Under the pieces are notes generated by a model. It did not search any database, had not been told where the DNA came from, and worked only from the letters and a program-made list of their open reading frames with translations. A stretch of 64,000 nt of DNA. Origin: Herbaspirillum sp. SJZ106. GTDB taxonomy: Bacteria > Pseudomonadota > Gammaproteobacteria > Burkholderiales > Burkholderiaceae_D. Every line of letters begins with the position of its first letter. Position 1 is the first letter of the stretch. Shown here one piece after another: positions 46,358 through 55,119 of the stretch. Made by a program: the position numbers and the translations under genes. The stretch covers positions 434,001-498,000 of the forward strand of contig NZ_VFNI01000003.1 of the NCBI RefSeq assembly GCF_006715495.1, written 5' to 3'.

Positions 46358-47424
46358 AGCAAGCTGTTTCGATCCGGCTGGCGCAATGCGCCAAGTCTTT
46401 TGAAAATGGTACGCGCGCGCTGCAGCCGCTCGACCTTGAAATCCGCGCCGGCGAGACGCTGGTGCTGCTGGGGCCTTCGGGCTGCGGCAAGACCACCACG
46501 CTGCGCATGATCGCCGGCCTGGAATTCCCCGACCAGGGCGGGCGCGTGATGTTCGGCGACGAGGACGTGACTGCCTTGCCCATCGAGAAGCGCGGCGTCG
46601 GCATGGTGTTCCAGAATTACGCACTGTTTCCCAATATGACGGTGGGCGAGAACATCGCCTACGGCATGAAGATCCGCAAGGTCGCCGCCCCGGAGCGTGC
46701 CGGGCGCGTGGAAAAGCTGCTGGAGATGGTGCACCTGCAGGGCTTGTCGCAGCGCCGCGTCGACCAGCTTTCCGGCGGCCAGAAGCAGCGCGTGGCGCTG
46801 GCGCGCGCCCTGGCGGTGGAACCCAGGGTGCTGCTGCTGGACGAACCGCTGACCGCGCTGGATGCCAAGTTGCGTGAAGCGGTGCGCAGCGACCTCAACC
46901 AGTTGCTGCGCAAACTCGGCATCACCGCCGTCTACGTCACCCACGACCAGGGCGAGGCGATGGCGCTGGGCGACCGCATCGTCGTGATGGAGCGCGGCAA
47001 GATCTCGCAGATCGGCAGCCCGCAGGATATCTATTACCGCCCGGCCAATGCCTTCGTGGCCGAGTTCATCGGCGCCATGAACCGGGTCGACGGCGTGGCC
47101 GGCGCTGGTCGCCTGCGACTGCCTGCGGGCAGCCTGCCGTTGCCGGATAATGTGGCAGACGGCCAGCCGGCGACGGCCATGTTCCGCCCGGAAGACGTGC
47201 AGTTGCTGGAGGCCGGGGAGGCCGCCGGCGATACCTTGCGCGGGGCTATTCTCAACAGTTTCTTCATGGGCGACCGCAGCCGTGTCGAGATCGATATCGG
47301 CGCCGGCCGGCCGGTGATCGTGGAAACCAGCAAGCGCGGGCTGTGGCAGCCGGGGCAGATGGTCGCGCTGAACGTGCCGGCCGAGGCTTTGGTGAAGGTG
47401 CCGGCCGGCAAGGAGGCAGCATGA
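46354..47424 (+). CDS. ABC transporter ATP-binding protein (PotA/UgpC-like)
   Basis: This is a 356-aa ATPase. Walker A is GPSGCGKTTT, Q-loop in GMVFQNYALFPNMTV, signature LSGGQKQRVALARAL, Walker B LLLDEPLTALD, H-loop YVTHDQGEAM. A C-terminal OB/TOBE domain (MFRPEDVQLLE and beyond) as in sugar-phosphate and polyamine importers may bind regulators. Start overlaps the permease stop; its own stop overlaps the next ATG. Confidence 0.93.
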   Translation: MKQAVSIRLAQCAKSFENGTRALQPLDLEIRAGETLVLLGPSGCGKTTTLRMIAGLEFPDQGGRVMFGDEDVTALPIEKRGVGMVFQNYALFPNMTVGENIAYGMKIRKVAAPERAGRVEKLLEMVHLQGLSQRRVDQLSGGQKQRVALARALAVEPRVLLLDEPLTALDAKLREAVRSDLNQLLRKLGITAVYVTHDQGEAMALGDRIVVMERGKISQIGSPQDIYYRPANAFVAEFIGAMNRVDGVAGAGRLRLPAGSLPLPDNVADGQPATAMFRPEDVQLLEAGEAAGDTLRGAILNSFFMGDRSRVEIDIGAGRPVIVETSKRGLWQPGQMVALNVPAEALVKVPAGKEAA

Positions 47425-48248
47425 TTTTGGGGCAAATTTCCGACCTGCACATCAAGACCGATGGCAAGAAGTCTTATCGCGTGGTCGATACCGCCGAGAG
47501 TTTGCGCCGTTGCGTGGCGCAGGTGAACGGATTGCGGCAGAAGCCGGATGCGGTGGTGATCACCGGCGATCTGGTCGATTTCGGCAAGCCGTCCGAATAC
47601 GATTTCCTGCGCAAGCTGCTGGCGCCGTTGAGCATGCCGTATTACCTGCTGCCGGGGAACCATGACGAACGCCAGGCCTTGCGCGCGGCGTTTCCCGATC
47701 ATGCTTACCTGCAGCAGGGCGGGGAGCGCATCGAGTATGTGATCGACGAGCATCCTTTGCGCATCGTGGCGCTGGATACGGTGATTCCGCGTTCCAGCAG
47801 CGGGGCGCTGGCGCCGGCCAGCCTACTCTGGCTGGACGATGTGCTGGCGGCGCAGCCGGACAAGCCGACCGTGATCGTGATGCACCATCCGCCGTTTCGT
47901 ACCGGCATCGGGCATATGGACGATATCGGGTTGGCTCAGCCTGATATCCAGGCGCTGGAGGCGGTGGTGCGCAAGCATGCGCAGGTTGAGCGGGTGCTGT
48001 GCGGGCATTTGCATCGCGCTATCCAGCGGCGCTTTGGCGGGACGGTGGCTTCTACTTGCCCCGGGGTGTCGCACCAGGTTTTGCTTGATCTGGATCCGCG
48101 GGCGGATTCATGTTTTGTAATGGAGCCGGCGGGGTTTCAGTTGCATTGGTGGGATGAGATGGCGTGCGGCCTGGTTAGCCATACTGCTTTTGTGGGGGAG
48201 TTTGAGGGGCCTTATCCGTTTTATGATGGGGATGGGTTGATTGATTGA
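47421..48248 (+). CDS. GpdQ-type cyclic-nucleotide/glycerophospho-diesterase
   Basis: This is a 275-aa calcineurin-like dinuclear-metal phosphodiesterase. All seven metal ligands of Klebsiella GpdQ are present at almost identical positions: D8, H10, D50, N80, H156, H196 and H198 (motifs ISDLH, GDLVDFG, GNHDE, HHPP, GHLHR). GpdQ hydrolyses glycerophosphodiesters and other phosphodiesters. There is no signal peptide, so the enzyme is cytoplasmic and acts on imported substrate. AAGGAGG precedes the ATG, which overlaps the ATPase stop. Confidence 0.92.
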   Translation: MILGQISDLHIKTDGKKSYRVVDTAESLRRCVAQVNGLRQKPDAVVITGDLVDFGKPSEYDFLRKLLAPLSMPYYLLPGNHDERQALRAAFPDHAYLQQGGERIEYVIDEHPLRIVALDTVIPRSSSGALAPASLLWLDDVLAAQPDKPTVIVMHHPPFRTGIGHMDDIGLAQPDIQALEAVVRKHAQVERVLCGHLHRAIQRRFGGTVASTCPGVSHQVLLDLDPRADSCFVMEPAGFQLHWWDEMACGLVSHTAFVGEFEGPYPFYDGDGLID

Positions 48249-48655
48249 TTTGTGTTGTTGCGTTATTGGGGTAGTCTGGTCTTGCCGCGTGTTGATGTAC
48301 TGGCTCTATGCTTTTCTTTCTCCGGTCGGAAGGGAGCGCCGGGGGCGGCCCGGCAGCCGCTCACTTTTCTTGTCTCGCCAAGAAAAGTAAGCAAAAGAAG
48401 GCGACGCAACTGCCCAGCCCCTTCGGGGTTCCCGCTGGAGTTGCCGAAAAAATGGGCAAGGCAGAGTCGCTTCGCTCCGACTGCCTTGCTGATCCATTTT
48501 TTCGGCAACTCCAGCGGCTGGTCAGAAGCGGACTTCGTGTCCGGCTCGCCTTCGGCATCGCGGTGCTTGCTTCTCGCCTGCGGCTTCGATGTGGCGGCTC
48601 GCTATCACCGTCATCCTGACGAAAGTCAGGACCCAGCGTCGTTCAGCGCCTCACA
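48249..48655. repeat. Composite repeat-rich intergenic region
   Basis: No gene is credible here. It contains three structures: CTTTTCTTG / CAAGAAAAG hairpin (48364-48387), a long hairpin with ~24-base arms (48432-48517, see separate entry) and a small TCCTGAC-GAAA-GTCAGGA hairpin near 48613-48630. Similar CACTTTTCTT..AAGAAAAGTAAGCAAAAGAAGGCGAC stretches are known dispersed sequences in Burkholderiales. Confidence 0.65.
48432..48517. repeat. Long inverted repeat / hairpin
   Basis: Arms starting CCGCTGGAGTTGCCGAAAAA and ending TTTTTCGGCAACTCCAGCGG are inverted copies over 24 bases; inner parts CAAGGCAG and CTGCCTTG extend the stem with small interruptions. Whole structure is 86 bp. Confidence 0.85.
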
Positions 48656-48982
48656 TCACTTCCAGACCAACTCCAGCACCGGCTCTTCCCCATAATCCTC
48701 GCAACGGTCATTGATCGCCGTACAGCAAAACTCCACATCCTCTACCAGTTCCGGCAAGCGCTTGTGCAAATCGGCACTGCCGCTGATCTCAATGCGCAGC
48801 AGTTCCTTCGGTTTGAGCCTGAACTTGCACATGCCGTCGTCATCGCGCAGGTAAGAGAGGCAGTCGACCCAGGCGTCCATGTTGCGGCCGTAGAAGTCCG
48901 GGAAGCCGAAGGCTTGCGCGCTTTCGGTGTGGAAGCTGTCCCAGTCGGTGATGCGGTCGCCTGCGAGTTGTACGGTAGCCAT
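48656..48982 (-). CDS. Barstar-family protein
   Basis: This is a 108-aa acidic protein of the barstar (ribonuclease inhibitor) family. FHTESAQAFGFPDFYGRNMDAWVDCLSYL is the canonical barstar helix-loop with the residues that block a barnase active site; DDGMCKFRLKPKELLRIEIS and CTAINDRCEDYGEEPVLELVW follow. It begins two bases after the exbD stop, so it is the third gene of exbB-exbD-barstar. No barnase-like toxin gene is in the window, so it is an orphan antitoxin or has another role. Confidence 0.88.
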   Translation of the reverse strand: MATVQLAGDRITDWDSFHTESAQAFGFPDFYGRNMDAWVDCLSYLRDDDGMCKFRLKPKELLRIEISGSADLHKRLPELVEDVEFCCTAINDRCEDYGEEPVLELVWK

Positions 48983-48984
48983 GC

Positions 48985-49404
48985 TTATTTGGGTTTGGGA
49001 TCGGTGACGAAGCCGAGCTTGGTCAGGCCGGCGCCTTGGGCGGCGGACATGACTTCGGCGATGGTTTCGTAGCGGGTGGATTTGTCGGCGCGCAGTTGCA
49101 GTTCGGGTTGCGGCTGGCGGGCCGAGGCGGTGGCGAGGCGGGTGTCGAGTTCTTGCGCGCTGACCGGCTGGTCGTTCCAGTACAGTTTGCCGGCGGCGTC
49201 GATGCCAACGGTGACGGTTTCCGGTTTTTCCGGCGCCGGGGCCGATTGCGCGGTGGGCAGGTCGAGCTTGAGCGCGTGCGTGAACAAGGGCGCCGAGATG
49301 ATGAAGATCACCAGCAGGACCAGCATCACGTCGACCATGGGCGTGACGTTGATGTCGGCCATCGGGCCTGAATGCTGGTTGTCGTTGAAGCCGCCGAAAC
49401 TCAT
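48985..49404 (-). CDS. exbD: Biopolymer transport protein ExbD
   Basis: This is a 139-aa inner-membrane protein with one N-terminal helix and a periplasmic domain. The helix MADINVTPMVDVMLVLLVIFIISAP-like carries the essential Asp in PMVDVMLVLL. With ExbB it forms the proton-driven motor for TonB (or TolA-type) energisation of outer-membrane transport. It follows exbB by 18 bp. Confidence 0.95.
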   Translation of the reverse strand: MSFGGFNDNQHSGPMADINVTPMVDVMLVLLVIFIISAPLFTHALKLDLPTAQSAPAPEKPETVTVGIDAAGKLYWNDQPVSAQELDTRLATASARQPQPELQLRADKSTRYETIAEVMSAAQGAGLTKLGFVTDPKPK

Positions 49405-49422
49405 CGGGTTCTCCTTCGCTGT

Positions 49423-50118
49423 TTATTTGCGTACGCCGCCGACGCGTTCGCCGGTGGTGAGGTAGGCGTGCAGGTCGTGGGCGAAGCCGTCCAGTTCGGC
49501 CAGCACCACGCGGTTGATGCGGGTGAAGGCGTTGTAGGCCAGCACTGCGGGGATCGCCACCACCAGGCCCAGCGCGGTCATGATCAGCGCTTCGCCGACC
49601 GGGCCTGCGACCTTGTCGATCTGCACCGTGCCGCTGGCCGAGACTGCCGCCAGCGCGTGGTAGATGCCCCAGACGGTGCCGAACAGGCCGACGAAGGGGG
49701 CGGTCGAGCCGACCGAAGCCAGCAGAGTCAGGCCGCGTTCCAGGCGCGCCGAGACGCGGTTGATCTCGCGCCGCAAGGTGCGGGTGATCAGTTCGTCGCG
49801 GCCCGTGGTGGCATTGAGCGACGGCGCCGACTGCTGGCGGGTGCCGATGTCGGCGGCGTCGGCGGCGCGTTCGGCCATCGGGGTGTAGATCAGTTCGCTG
49901 TCCGCGCCTTGCATCGCAGCGATGGCGTCGGGCAGCGTCGGCGCCTGCCAGAATTGCTCCAGCGCGTTGCTGCCGCGGCGGATGCGCCAGGCCGCCCAGG
50001 CCTTGGAGAGAATGTAGAACCAGCTGGCCACCGACATGATCAGCAGCAGGTAGGCCACGGTGTGCGAAACGGCATCGCCTTGCGCCCAGTAATGGGCAAA
50101 TCCGACATTCGATTCCAT
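49423..50118 (-). CDS. exbB: Biopolymer transport protein ExbB (MotA/TolQ/ExbB family)
   Basis: This is a 231-aa inner-membrane proton-channel protein with three helices. Family signatures are the N-terminal helix (YLLLIMSVASWFYIL), GLTLLASVGSTAPFVGLFGTVWGIYHAL and GEALIMTALGLVVAIPAVLAYNAF. First gene of exbB-exbD-barstar. A terminator upstream at 50166 ends the dapB message, so exbB has its own promoter in the 50119-50165 stretch. No tonB gene is adjacent. Confidence 0.94.
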   Translation of the reverse strand: MESNVGFAHYWAQGDAVSHTVAYLLLIMSVASWFYILSKAWAAWRIRRGSNALEQFWQAPTLPDAIAAMQGADSELIYTPMAERAADAADIGTRQQSAPSLNATTGRDELITRTLRREINRVSARLERGLTLLASVGSTAPFVGLFGTVWGIYHALAAVSASGTVQIDKVAGPVGEALIMTALGLVVAIPAVLAYNAFTRINRVVLAELDGFAHDLHAYLTTGERVGGVRK

Positions 50119-50165
50119 AGGAGCAGTCTCTTGATCGTTAACAGGTTCTTGGATCGGTGTTCCAG

Positions 50166-50208
50166 AAAAAAATTCGCTGCCGGACCAGGCAGGCGCGGCA
50201 GCGAATTT
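50166..50208 (-). terminator. Intrinsic terminator of dapB
   Basis: Perfect 13-base arms AAATTCGCTGCCG / CGGCAGCGAATTT with a 13-base loop are followed on the minus strand by at least four more T, 23 bp after the dapB stop. Confidence 0.9.
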
Positions 50209-50230
50209 CTGTCATGGCATCCTGGCGGGC

Positions 50231-51037
50231 TTACTTAAAGCCCAGCACATCTTGCATGTCGTACAAGCCGGTCTGCTTGCCGGCCAGGAAACGTGCGGCG
50301 CGCAGGCTGCCCATGGCGTACGAGACGCGGCTGGAGGACTTGTGCGAAATCTCGATGCGTTCGCCGATGCCGGCGAACAATACGGTGTGGTCGCCGATGA
50401 TGTCGCCGCCGCGTACGGTGGCAAAGCCGATCGAGGACGGGTCGCGCTCGCCGGTCACGCCTTCGCGGGCGTAGACGGCGACGTCGTCGAGTTTCTTGCC
50501 CAGCGCGTCGGCGATCACTTCGCCCATCTTCAGCGCGGTGCCGGAGGGAGCGTCGACCTTGAAGCGGTGGTGCGCCTCGATGATCTCGATGTCGTAACCC
50601 TGCGAGAAATTCTTGGCGGCCATTTCCAGCAGCTTGAGCGTCACATTCACGCCCACGCTCATGTTGGGCGCGGCCATGATGGCGGTCTTTTGCGCGAAGG
50701 CGGCGATGGCGTCCTTGCCGGCCGCTTCGAAGCCGGTGGTGCCGACCACCACTTTCACGCCGTGCGCGGCGCAGTATTCGAGGTGTTTGAGCGTGCCTTC
50801 AGGGCGGGTGAAGTCGATCAGCACGTCGGCGTTGGCCAGGCCGCGGGCCAGGTCGGATTCGATTGTCACGCCGGTGGCCTTGCCCAGGAAGGCGCCGGGG
50901 TCGGTGCCCACGGCGGGCGAGGCCGGGGTGTCCAGCGCGCCGGCCAGGGCCAGGTCGTCGGCGTTGAGGACGGCTTCGATCAGCATGCGGCCCATGCGCC
51001 CGGAGGCGCCGGCTACCGCGATTTTCAGTGCAGTCAT
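50231..51037 (-). CDS. dapB: 4-hydroxy-tetrahydrodipicolinate reductase
   Basis: DapB reduces hydroxy-tetrahydrodipicolinate with NAD(P)H in the lysine/diaminopimelate pathway. The 268-aa protein has the nucleotide motif [14 protein letters not shown], the catalytic region [21 protein letters not shown] and ARDG-type ends. It starts 16 bp after bamE. Confidence 0.96.
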   Translation of the reverse strand: MTALKIAVAGASGRMGRMLIEAVLNADDLALAGALDTPASPAVGTDPGAFLGKATGVTIESDLARGLANADVLIDFTRPEGTLKHLEYCAAHGVKVVVGTTGFEAAGKDAIAAFAQKTAIMAAPNMSVGVNVTLKLLEMAAKNFSQGYDIEIIEAHHRFKVDAPSGTALKMGEVIADALGKKLDDVAVYAREGVTGERDPSSIGFATVRGGDIIGDHTVLFAGIGERIEISHKSSSRVSYAMGSLRAARFLAGKQTGLYDMQDVLGFK

Positions 51038-51053
51038 GAATCAGCTTCGGAGG

Positions 51054-51605
51054 TTATTCTTTGGAGGACGACGGGGCTTCAGGCGCGGCCGGTTTGACGT
51101 CGCTGCTGCTGGTGAATGCCGCCTTGGCGCCCGCTTTGGAATTGGTGATGAGGGTCAGGTATTCGCTTTCGGTGGGCAGGTCCTCGCCGCCGTCGACGTG
51201 CTCCACCAGGCCATCCTTGAAGAACACCGAGACGCGGCTGGACATGATTTCGCCATTGCCCTTGGCCAGGCGGAAGTCATAGTCCCAGCGGTTGGAGTGG
51301 AACATGTCGTTCAACAGCGGCGTGCCCAGCACGAAGCGCACCTGGTCGCGCGTCAGGCCGGGGCGCACCTGGGCGACCATTTCCCTGGAAACGAAGTTGC
51401 CTTGCTGGATGTCGATGCGATAGGGCTTGAGGAAGCCGAACAGGCTGTTGCTCTTGCCGGTCACCTTTACGCCCGATGCGTCGGTTGCGGCCGACTGTTC
51501 CGGCGCCTTGGTCGAGGAACAGCCGGACAGCGCCACGCTCAGCGCTGCAAACATGCCGATCACGGCAATCAGGGAATGGGACTTCATTCGGGAAAGCATT
51601 CGCAT
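51054..51605 (-). CDS. bamE: Outer-membrane assembly lipoprotein BamE (OmlA/SmpA)
   Basis: This is a 183-aa lipoprotein of the BAM complex that inserts outer-membrane proteins. Signal peptide with lipobox LSGC (Cys ~29); QGNFVSREMVAQVRPGLTRDQVRFVLGTPLLNDMFHSNRWDY is the family core. The C-terminal ~40 residues (low-complexity, Pro/Ala/Ser) are longer than in E. coli BamE. Starts at 51599 or 51587 are also possible; none has a good ribosome-binding site. It is divergent from fur. Confidence 0.93.
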   Translation of the reverse strand: MRMLSRMKSHSLIAVIGMFAALSVALSGCSSTKAPEQSAATDASGVKVTGKSNSLFGFLKPYRIDIQQGNFVSREMVAQVRPGLTRDQVRFVLGTPLLNDMFHSNRWDYDFRLAKGNGEIMSSRVSVFFKDGLVEHVDGGEDLPTESEYLTLITNSKAGAKAAFTSSSDVKPAAPEAPSSSKE

Positions 51606-51680
51606 AAAGATGTCAACCGGGTTGAGCCATAGGCCTAAAACACTATATGATAAAGCAGATAACCGGGAAATTAACTAACC

Positions 51681-52106
51681 ATGCCTAATAATCCATCCGA
51701 ACTCAAAGCAAGCGGCCTGAAGGCGACCCTGCCCCGGCTGAAGATCCTGGAGATCTTCCAGAACACGTCCGTGCGCCACCTGAGCGCTGAAGACGTCTAC
51801 AAACAGTTGCTGTCCGACAATCTGGATGTCGGCCTGGCCACCGTCTATCGCGTGCTGACCCAGTTCGAACAGGCGGGCCTGCTGCAGCGCAACCACTTCG
51901 AGACCGGCAAGGCCGTGTTCGAGCTCAACGAGGGCTCGCACCACGACCACCTGGTCTGCCTGGACTGCGGCAAGGTCGAAGAATTCTTCGATGCCGAAAT
52001 CGAAAAGCGCCAGGTGAAGATCGCCCAGGAACACGGTTTCGAGATTGCCGACCATGCCTTGGCGCTGTACGGCCATTGCAAGAACTGCAAGAAGATCAAG
52101 AAGTAA
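51681..52106 (+). CDS. fur: Ferric uptake regulator
   Basis: This is a 141-aa metal-responsive repressor. Winged HTH ([51 protein letters not shown]), the metal-binding His cluster [19 protein letters not shown] and HCKNCKK at the C-terminus are all present. It is the usual neighbour of bamE in betaproteobacteria. A bidirectional terminator follows at 52170. Confidence 0.96.
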   Translation: MPNNPSELKASGLKATLPRLKILEIFQNTSVRHLSAEDVYKQLLSDNLDVGLATVYRVLTQFEQAGLLQRNHFETGKAVFELNEGSHHDHLVCLDCGKVEEFFDAEIEKRQVKIAQEHGFEIADHALALYGHCKNCKKIKK

Positions 52107-52169
52107 TCGAGGTATTCAGGGCAAAAGGCAGCAAGCTTTTTCCTGTTTTTACAGCGGCAATAAAATGCA

Positions 52170-52202
52170 AAAGCCACGTGGATCCACGTGGCTTTCTTGT
52201 TT
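52170..52202. terminator. Bidirectional terminator between fur and hrcA
   Basis: A perfect 26-bp palindrome (arms AAAGCCACGTGG / CCACGTGGCTTT) with T-rich flanks on both strands lies between the convergent stop codons. Confidence 0.9.
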
Positions 52203-52258
52203 TTGGCAGCCGAATGCCGGCGAATGGGCGAATGGGCGGATACGGTCAGCGTCAGTGT

Positions 52259-53284
52259 TCAGTGCTGGCTCAGCGCGCTGGAGAGCAGCTTGGCCGTGAT
52301 GTCGACGATCGGGATCACGCGCTCGTAGGCCATGCGGGTGGGGCCGATCACGCCCAGCGTGCCGACGATGCGGCCGTTGACCTCGTAAGGCGCGGTGACG
52401 ATGCTCATGTCGTCCATCGGCACCAGTTGCGATTCGCCGCCGATGAAGATCTGCACGCCGGTGGCCTTGCTGGAGACATCCAGCAACTGCAACAGGCCGG
52501 TTTTCTGTTCGAACATGTCGAACAGCTGGCGCAGCGAGTTCATGTTGGAAGACAGGTCGGTCACCGACAGCAGGTTGCGTTCGCCGGAGATCACCACGTT
52601 GCTGTCGGCATCCTCGCTCATGGCGTCGCTGCCGGCTTCGACGGCGGCCTGCATCAGCGCCGTCATGTCGTCGCGCAGCTGGCGCAGTTCGCTTTGCAGC
52701 AGCAGCCGCACCTGGTCGAAGGACTGGCCGGCGTAATGCTGGTTGATATAGTTGGCCGCCTGGACCAATTGGCTGGGCGTGTAGTCGACCTCGGTGAGCA
52801 GCATGCGGTTCTGCACGTCGCCGCCCTGGTCGACGATCACCAGCAGGATGCGTTTTTCCGACAGGCGCAGGAACTCGATCTGCTGGAATACCGATTCGCG
52901 CTTGGGCGTCATGACCACGCCGGCGAACTGCGACAGCGAGGACAGCACCTGGGCGGCGTTGGTGATGATCTTTTGCTGAGAGGAATTCTGCAGGCGATGC
53001 TGCAGGCGTCCCTCCAGCGCGCTTTCATTGATCGTTTCCACCGTCAGCAGGGTATCGACGAACATGCGGTAGCCGCGCGGCGTCGGCACGCGGCCGGCCG
53101 AGGTGTGCGGGCTGGCGACGAACCCCATCTCTTCGAGGTCTGCCATGATGTTGCGGATGGTGGCCGGCGACAGTTCCAGGCCGGACAATTTCGAGAGGGC
53201 GCGCGAGCCCACCGGCTGGCCGTCGGCGATGTACCGTTCGACCAGCGCCTTGAGCAGGGTACGGGCGCGGTTATCGAGTTGCAT
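52259..53284 (-). CDS. hrcA: Heat-inducible repressor HrcA
   Basis: HrcA represses heat-shock genes by binding CIRCE elements. The 341-aa protein has the winged HTH ([47 protein letters not shown]), the [18 protein letters not shown] segment and a C-terminal domain ([33 protein letters not shown]). Its classic neighbours nadK and grpE-dnaK-dnaJ lie downstream. No CIRCE was recognised in the window, so its targets (for example groESL) are probably elsewhere. Confidence 0.95.
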   Translation of the reverse strand: MQLDNRARTLLKALVERYIADGQPVGSRALSKLSGLELSPATIRNIMADLEEMGFVASPHTSAGRVPTPRGYRMFVDTLLTVETINESALEGRLQHRLQNSSQQKIITNAAQVLSSLSQFAGVVMTPKRESVFQQIEFLRLSEKRILLVIVDQGGDVQNRMLLTEVDYTPSQLVQAANYINQHYAGQSFDQVRLLLQSELRQLRDDMTALMQAAVEAGSDAMSEDADSNVVISGERNLLSVTDLSSNMNSLRQLFDMFEQKTGLLQLLDVSSKATGVQIFIGGESQLVPMDDMSIVTAPYEVNGRIVGTLGVIGPTRMAYERVIPIVDITAKLLSSALSQH

Positions 53285-53358
53285 ACGCCGTATTCTAACG
53301 ATTTATCGGCATAAAAGTCCGTTCCGATATCGGCAATGGCGCAAATAGCTGCGCCGGA

Positions 53359-54087
53359 TCATGCCTGCGATGCGGCCTGGGCGTCCAGCCACGCATGCAG
53401 TTCATGCAGGTCGCGGCAGATGGCGTCGGGCGCGATGCCGGCCGGCAGGTCGCGGCCGAAGCGGTTCATCCACACCGCCCGCAAGCCGGCCTGCTGGGCG
53501 CCTTGCACATCCAGCTGCAGGTCGTCGCCGACGTACACGGTCTCGGCCGGCGCCACGCCCAGTGCGTCGCAGGCGGCGTGGAAGATGGCGGCGTCCGGCT
53601 TGGCGCGGCCGAAGCGGTGCGCCGCGATGGAAACGCCGAAATGGCTCGCCAGCCCGATGCGCTCCAGGTCGGCGAAGCCGTTGGAGACCGTGCCCAGCGT
53701 CAGCCTGGCTTTCAAGCGCTGCAAGGCCGGCTCGACGTCGTCGAACAGCGCGACCGTGCTGCGCGCCTCGGAAAACAGCGCCATGGCCTCGTCCGCCAGC
53801 GCCGGGTCTTCGCCGTGCTCGCGCAGCACTTCCGTGAGCGCGGCATGGCGCAGCTTCCACAAGTCGATGCGGTACAGCGGATCGGTCTGCATCAGGGCCA
53901 TGCGGCGTTCGCGCAGCGACGCCACGCTATGGCGGGCGGTCACCTTGGGCGCATGCCGGCGCAGCCATTCGTAGAGCAGGCCTTCGGCGCGCACCAGCAC
54001 CGGCTCGATCGCCCACAAGGTGTCGTCGAGGTCGAACAGCACGGCCTTGACGGCGGCGCGGGAGGCGGAAGAGGGTGGTGTATTCAT
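53359..54087 (-). CDS. HAD-superfamily hydrolase
   Basis: This is a 242-aa haloacid-dehalogenase phosphatase (subfamily IA). Motif I is [10 protein letters not shown], motif [13 protein letters not shown], motif III Lys in RFGRAKPDA and motif [16 protein letters not shown]. An alpha-helical cap lies between motifs I and II. Substrate unknown; probably a small phosphate ester. It lies upstream of hrcA on the same strand and opposite nadK. Confidence 0.9.
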   Translation of the reverse strand: MNTPPSSASRAAVKAVLFDLDDTLWAIEPVLVRAEGLLYEWLRRHAPKVTARHSVASLRERRMALMQTDPLYRIDLWKLRHAALTEVLREHGEDPALADEAMALFSEARSTVALFDDVEPALQRLKARLTLGTVSNGFADLERIGLASHFGVSIAAHRFGRAKPDAAIFHAACDALGVAPAETVYVGDDLQLDVQGAQQAGLRAVWMNRFGRDLPAGIAPDAICRDLHELHAWLDAQAASQA

Positions 54088-54123
54088 TACAAAGTCATCT
54101 CAAATTATGGTCTAATCCGCAGC

Positions 54124-55041
54124 ATGTGGCCCATCAAATTACCCGTCCAGGCAGCCGTACCCAAAACCGTCGCGATCATCGGCAAGTACCAGGCCGTCGG
54201 CATCGCGCAGATACTGTCCGATATCGCCGTGTTCCTCGAATCGCACGGGCATACCGTGGTGTTCGAAGCGGAAACCGCGCAAAACGTCGCACTGGATGGG
54301 TACGGGGCCCTGACGCCGGAGCAGATCGGCCAGCAGGCCGATGTCGCCATCGTGATCGGCGGCGACGGCACCATGCTGGGCATCGCGCGCCAACTGGCGC
54401 CGTACAGCGTGCCGCTGATCGGCATCAACCAGGGGCGCCTGGGTTTCATCACGGATATTCCCCAGGACCGAATGATACCGGCTCTGGGCGATATGCTGGA
54501 TGGCAAGGTCGAAGCCGAGTCGCGTTCGCTGCTGGAGGCCCGGGTCTACCGCGAAGGCCGGGAGATTTTCCATGCGCTGGCGCTGAATGACGTGGTGGTG
54601 GCGCGCGGCGCCACCTCCGGCATGGTCGAGCTGCATGTCGAGGTCGACGGCCATTTCATGTACAACCAGCGTTCCGACGGCCTGATCGTGGCCACGCCGA
54701 CCGGCTCCACTGCCTATGCGCTGTCGGCCGGCGGTCCCATCCTGCATCCCAGCCTGCATGGCATCGTCCTGGTGCCGATCTCGCCGCATTCGCTGTCGAA
54801 CCGCCCGATCACCATCTCGGACTCCTGCGAGATCGTGATCCAGGTGATTTCCGGGCGCGAGGTCAGCGCCAATTTCGACATGCAGTCGTTGACCAGCGTG
54901 CTGCACGGCGACCGCATCGTGATCCGCCGCTCGGCGCACAAGATCACTTTCCTGCATCCCGAGGGCTGGAGCTATTTCGACACCTTGCGGCAGAAGTTGC
55001 ACTGGAATGAATATCCTTCGATAGAAGGCCGATTACAATAA
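54124..55041 (+). CDS. nadK: NAD kinase
   Basis: NadK phosphorylates NAD to NADP with ATP. The 305-aa protein contains the [11 protein letters not shown] catalytic motif, the [24 protein letters not shown] diphosphate/NAD-binding region and [10 protein letters not shown]. Start ATG 54124; the upstream frame overlaps the divergent HAD gene. Confidence 0.95.
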   Translation: MWPIKLPVQAAVPKTVAIIGKYQAVGIAQILSDIAVFLESHGHTVVFEAETAQNVALDGYGALTPEQIGQQADVAIVIGGDGTMLGIARQLAPYSVPLIGINQGRLGFITDIPQDRMIPALGDMLDGKVEAESRSLLEARVYREGREIFHALALNDVVVARGATSGMVELHVEVDGHFMYNQRSDGLIVATPTGSTAYALSAGGPILHPSLHGIVLVPISPHSLSNRPITISDSCEIVIQVISGREVSANFDMQSLTSVLHGDRIVIRRSAHKITFLHPEGWSYFDTLRQKLHWNEYPSIEGRLQ

Positions 55042-55119
55042 TCCGATGCCGGCGGCTGTCATCCTCGCGTCATGATGGCGGCCGACACTGCCTTCCTGCC
55101 CAATCTTCCACTGACCACC

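Noticed and set aside
48263-48619. Several 60-100-codon frames on both strands in the repeat-rich gap
   Set aside because: They follow the inverted repeats, lack start signals and have no recognisable protein features.
53395-54123. Long upstream extension of nadK
   Set aside because: It is antisense to the HAD gene; nadK family proteins start at the ATG at 54124.
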